Below, one piece after another: positions 61,939 to 64,000 of a stretch of 64,000 nt of DNA (positions are counted from its first letter, which is position 1; every line of letters begins with the position of its first letter). The stretch comes from Dichomitus squalens LYAD-421 SS1 (Eukaryota > Basidiomycota > Agaricomycetes > Polyporales > Polyporaceae), in contig NW_006766883.1 in NCBI RefSeq assembly GCF_000275845.1, positions 2,191,843-2,255,842 of the forward strand, read 5' to 3'. The notes beneath the pieces were generated by a model. That model ran no database searches. It saw only the letters and a program-made list of their open reading frames with translations, and was not told the DNA's origin. Both the position numbers and the translations under genes were made by a program.

Positions 61939-62276
61939 ACAAAGAACATGCTGTAGATACTCCTAGCTTATACAGTAATTGTACTCGATGGCGGATGGCC
62001 CCATCCAATGATCGGCTATCGCTTGAGCACATGTCTCCTTCATTGCACCATGACGGCTGGCCAGTAACATTCGTCGTACAAATACGCTGGTCAACGCGTC
62101 AAGAGCCGTTGTCGACCGTAGGGCAGGCTAGACGTATCTCAGCGTAGCCGCAGTTTCCCGCCTATCGCCGCGGCGCGCAGTCCAGGGTCCGCTTTCTCTC
62201 TGACGCTGATGTCGACTGCAGGCCGTCTTCCATATGAAGGCCTCCATCTCTCCTCTGTGCTGCTCTTACTGTGAAT
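61939..62276. other. Intergenic: MOCS1A promoter region
   Basis: A 338-bp spacer lies between two same-strand genes, with the glycosyltransferase 3' UTR and the MOCS1A promoter. No TATA box or other element is recognised. Confidence 0.45.
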
Positions 62277-63920
62277 ATGGTCCTCCGCCATCTGCGCGGT
62301 TATAGATCTCCTATCGTGCAAGTCAGTCGTGCTCTCAGGACGTACTCCGCGCTCGACCATCCCGATGTACTGCCAGAAAGGCCTCAGGGTGTCCAGCGTC
62401 GTGTTCAGGTGCGATCCCATCATCCATCACCCACCCAAACGAACCTGGCCATCGTGTTCAGACCGCCCCATTCTCTCATATCAGGACAGGATTGCTTCCA
62501 TTGAGGCCGAGCGCGGGGTCTCGCCCTTCCTGATGGACGCATACAACCGGCAGCACAACTACCTTCGCATCTCGCTGACGGAACGCTGCAATCTCCGATG
62601 TGCGTATTTCGTCCCCATCCTTTCCGAAATTTCTTCCCCCATACCGCCCATGCCTGTTACAATGCGATGCGGGCAGATGCGGATGGATTATTAACTGCAA
62701 CGTGCGCGTGTAGGCTTCTACTGCATGCCGAGCGAGGGCGTCGAACTATCGCCACCAGAGCACCTCCTTTCGGATGATGAAGTCATCCGTCTGGCAACGC
62801 TGTTCGTAAAGAGCGGCGTTTCCAAAATACGACTGACGGGTGGAGAGCCTACCGTCAGAAAGGGCATTGTCGAAATAGTCGGTACGTAATTACTCAGGCT
62901 ATACACGGTATGGGCGGCGATATATGCGTTAAGGGTCGCCGCCCATTGAGGACGATCGTTTCGGAAGCGTTAACATTGCCTCCGAGAAGGCCGGCTCAAC
63001 GAGCTGCGCAAATATGGGCTGCAGGCGATCGGAATGACGTCCAACGGCATTGCGTTGCCCCGGAAATTGCCCGCCCTTGTTCAGAATGGGCTCACGCACC
63101 TGAACATCAGGTTTGCACCGCACTAATGTCCGCGTTTCGCCGTGATTAAAGATATCCTCTAGCTTGGACACCCTTGACCCCTTCAAGTTTGAAATAATGA
63201 CGCGCCGGATGGGCCACGATGCAGTACTGCGATCACTCCGCGCGAGTTTGGCAACCCCAGAACTGCAGTCGGTGAAACTGAACGTCGTCGTCATCAAAGG
63301 CTTGAATGACCACGAGGTCTTGGACTTCGTCGAAATGACGAAGGACAGCCGGTTGTCTGTGCGCTTCATCGAGTTCATGCCCTTCACAGGCAAGTTGCTT
63401 GTCGGCTTTTCTAGCTCGTACTTGGAATCCTACTTGACACTATTCATATAGGCAATAAGTGGGACAAGGCGAAGATGGTTCCGTCTTCAGAGTTACTCTC
63501 AAGTATACAAGCACGGTATCCGGCACTCCGCAAAGGCTCTGACGAGCTGAACGACACCGCGCGCTCATACGTCATACCTGGCTACAGAGGAAGTTTCGGT
63601 TTCATCAGTAGCATGTCCGACCACTTCTGCGGCTCTTGCAATAGATTGCGGCTTACTGCGGACGGACAAATCAAGGTGAAATTTTCATCTCTACGTACTT
63701 GTATAGGTTAGCACGTTGGCAGGCTTAACGCTGTTCCTGCTAGGTCTGTCTCTTCGACGCCAAGGAGGTTTCACTGCGGGACGAGATGCGTCGAGGAGCG
63801 AGCGATGACGTGCTTCTCATGACCATTGGCAGAGCGGTCTCAGGGAAGAAGGAAAAGCACGCCGGTATGGAAGACATCGACGTCGTCACAAATCGACCCA
63901 TGATTCTCATCGGCGGTTGA
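62277..63920 (+). CDS. MOCS1A: GTP 3',8-cyclase of molybdenum cofactor synthesis (MOCS1A/MoaA)
   Basis: This radical SAM enzyme does the first step of molybdenum cofactor synthesis in mitochondria. The N terminus [20 protein letters not shown] is an Arg-rich presequence. The radical SAM cluster is complete as CNLRCFYC in [20 protein letters not shown], the middle part recreated by an intron with a GTGCGT donor. [19 protein letters not shown] and the block [20 protein letters not shown] follow. The second cluster is [20 protein letters not shown] (C-x2-C-x13-C). The protein ends [12 protein letters not shown]. The Gly-Gly tail is the catalytic ending of MoaA and MOCS1A. The intron at 63390-63451 has a GC donor. 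No MoaC-like sequence follows within the remaining 80 bp. About seven introns, about 400 residues. Confidence 0.92.
63390..63451 (+). other. GC-AG intron in MOCS1A
   Basis: The exon ends TTCACAG, the intron begins GCAAGT and ends CATATAG (62 bp). Splicing yields EFMPFTGNKW as in the family. The next GT donor would give a stop codon at once. Confidence 0.82.
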
Positions 63921-64000
63921 GTATTATGTCTCCACACTGTTCGTACAGGGCTATCTAGATCCTGATCCTTCGCCCTGATCCTTCACCTGTGGAATAGACG

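Noticed and set aside
63957..63990. CCTGATCCTTC repeated twice near the window end
   Set aside because: Only two short copies in what is probably 3' UTR; too little to call a repeat family.

Overview
The window is nuclear DNA of a filamentous basidiomycete, most likely an agaricomycete. Protein-coding genes lie close together on both strands and are cut by many introns of about 50-70 bp. Many of the encoded proteins are fungal in character: a Kre9/Knh1-type cell-wall protein, a Con-6 protein, an F-box remnant, a seven-helix receptor-like protein, a secreted RNase T2 and a methylisocitrate lyase. I saw no bacterial operons, CRISPR arrays, complete transposons, tRNA or rRNA genes. Exon joins were worked out by hand from reading frame, splice signals and remembered family sequences, so internal exon boundaries are less certain than gene identities.

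Layout. 0.9-7.7 kb: Dopey/DOP1 trafficking scaffold (-). 8-13 kb: Ies4-like INO80 subunit (-), ATP synthase subunit e (+), RBBP4/Hat2 histone chaperone (+), RAMP4 tail-anchored ER protein (-). 13.4-18.7 kb: BMT5-like rRNA methyltransferase, peroxisomal enoyl-CoA hydratase, Atp23 protease, Kre9-like GPI protein (all +). 19.2-29.4 kb: seven-helix protein (-), a large disordered protein (+), mitochondrial 2-methylisocitrate lyase (-), YdjM-like membrane hydrolase (-). 30-40.6 kb: Lgl/Sro7/tomosyn protein with a C-terminal R-SNARE motif (+), NTF2-like protein (-), RNF126-type RING ligase (-), Msc7-type aldehyde dehydrogenase (+). 41.7-49.7 kb: RNase T2 (+), F-box remnant (-), Con-6 (+), ARMT1/DUF89 phosphatase (+). 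50-58.5 kb: UTP13 (-), forkhead factor (-), NIPSNAP (-). 58.8-63.9 kb: glycosyltransferase broken by a sequence gap (+) and MOCS1A/MoaA (+).

Most genes are unrelated housekeeping genes, and I see no biosynthetic cluster. Loose themes are mitochondrial function (subunit e, Atp23, methylisocitrate lyase, NIPSNAP, MOCS1A), membrane traffic (DOP1, tomosyn, RAMP4) and chromatin or ribosome assembly (Hat2, Ies4-like, BMT5, UTP13). The points most worth a second look are an 875-bp perfect duplication flanking a 277-N gap (almost certainly an assembly artefact), three well-supported GC-AG introns that share an AG|GCAAGT donor, an ATG-only first exon in RAMP4, the R-SNARE tail on the Lgl protein, and a 311-codon intronless ORF in otherwise empty DNA at 40.6-41.5 kb.
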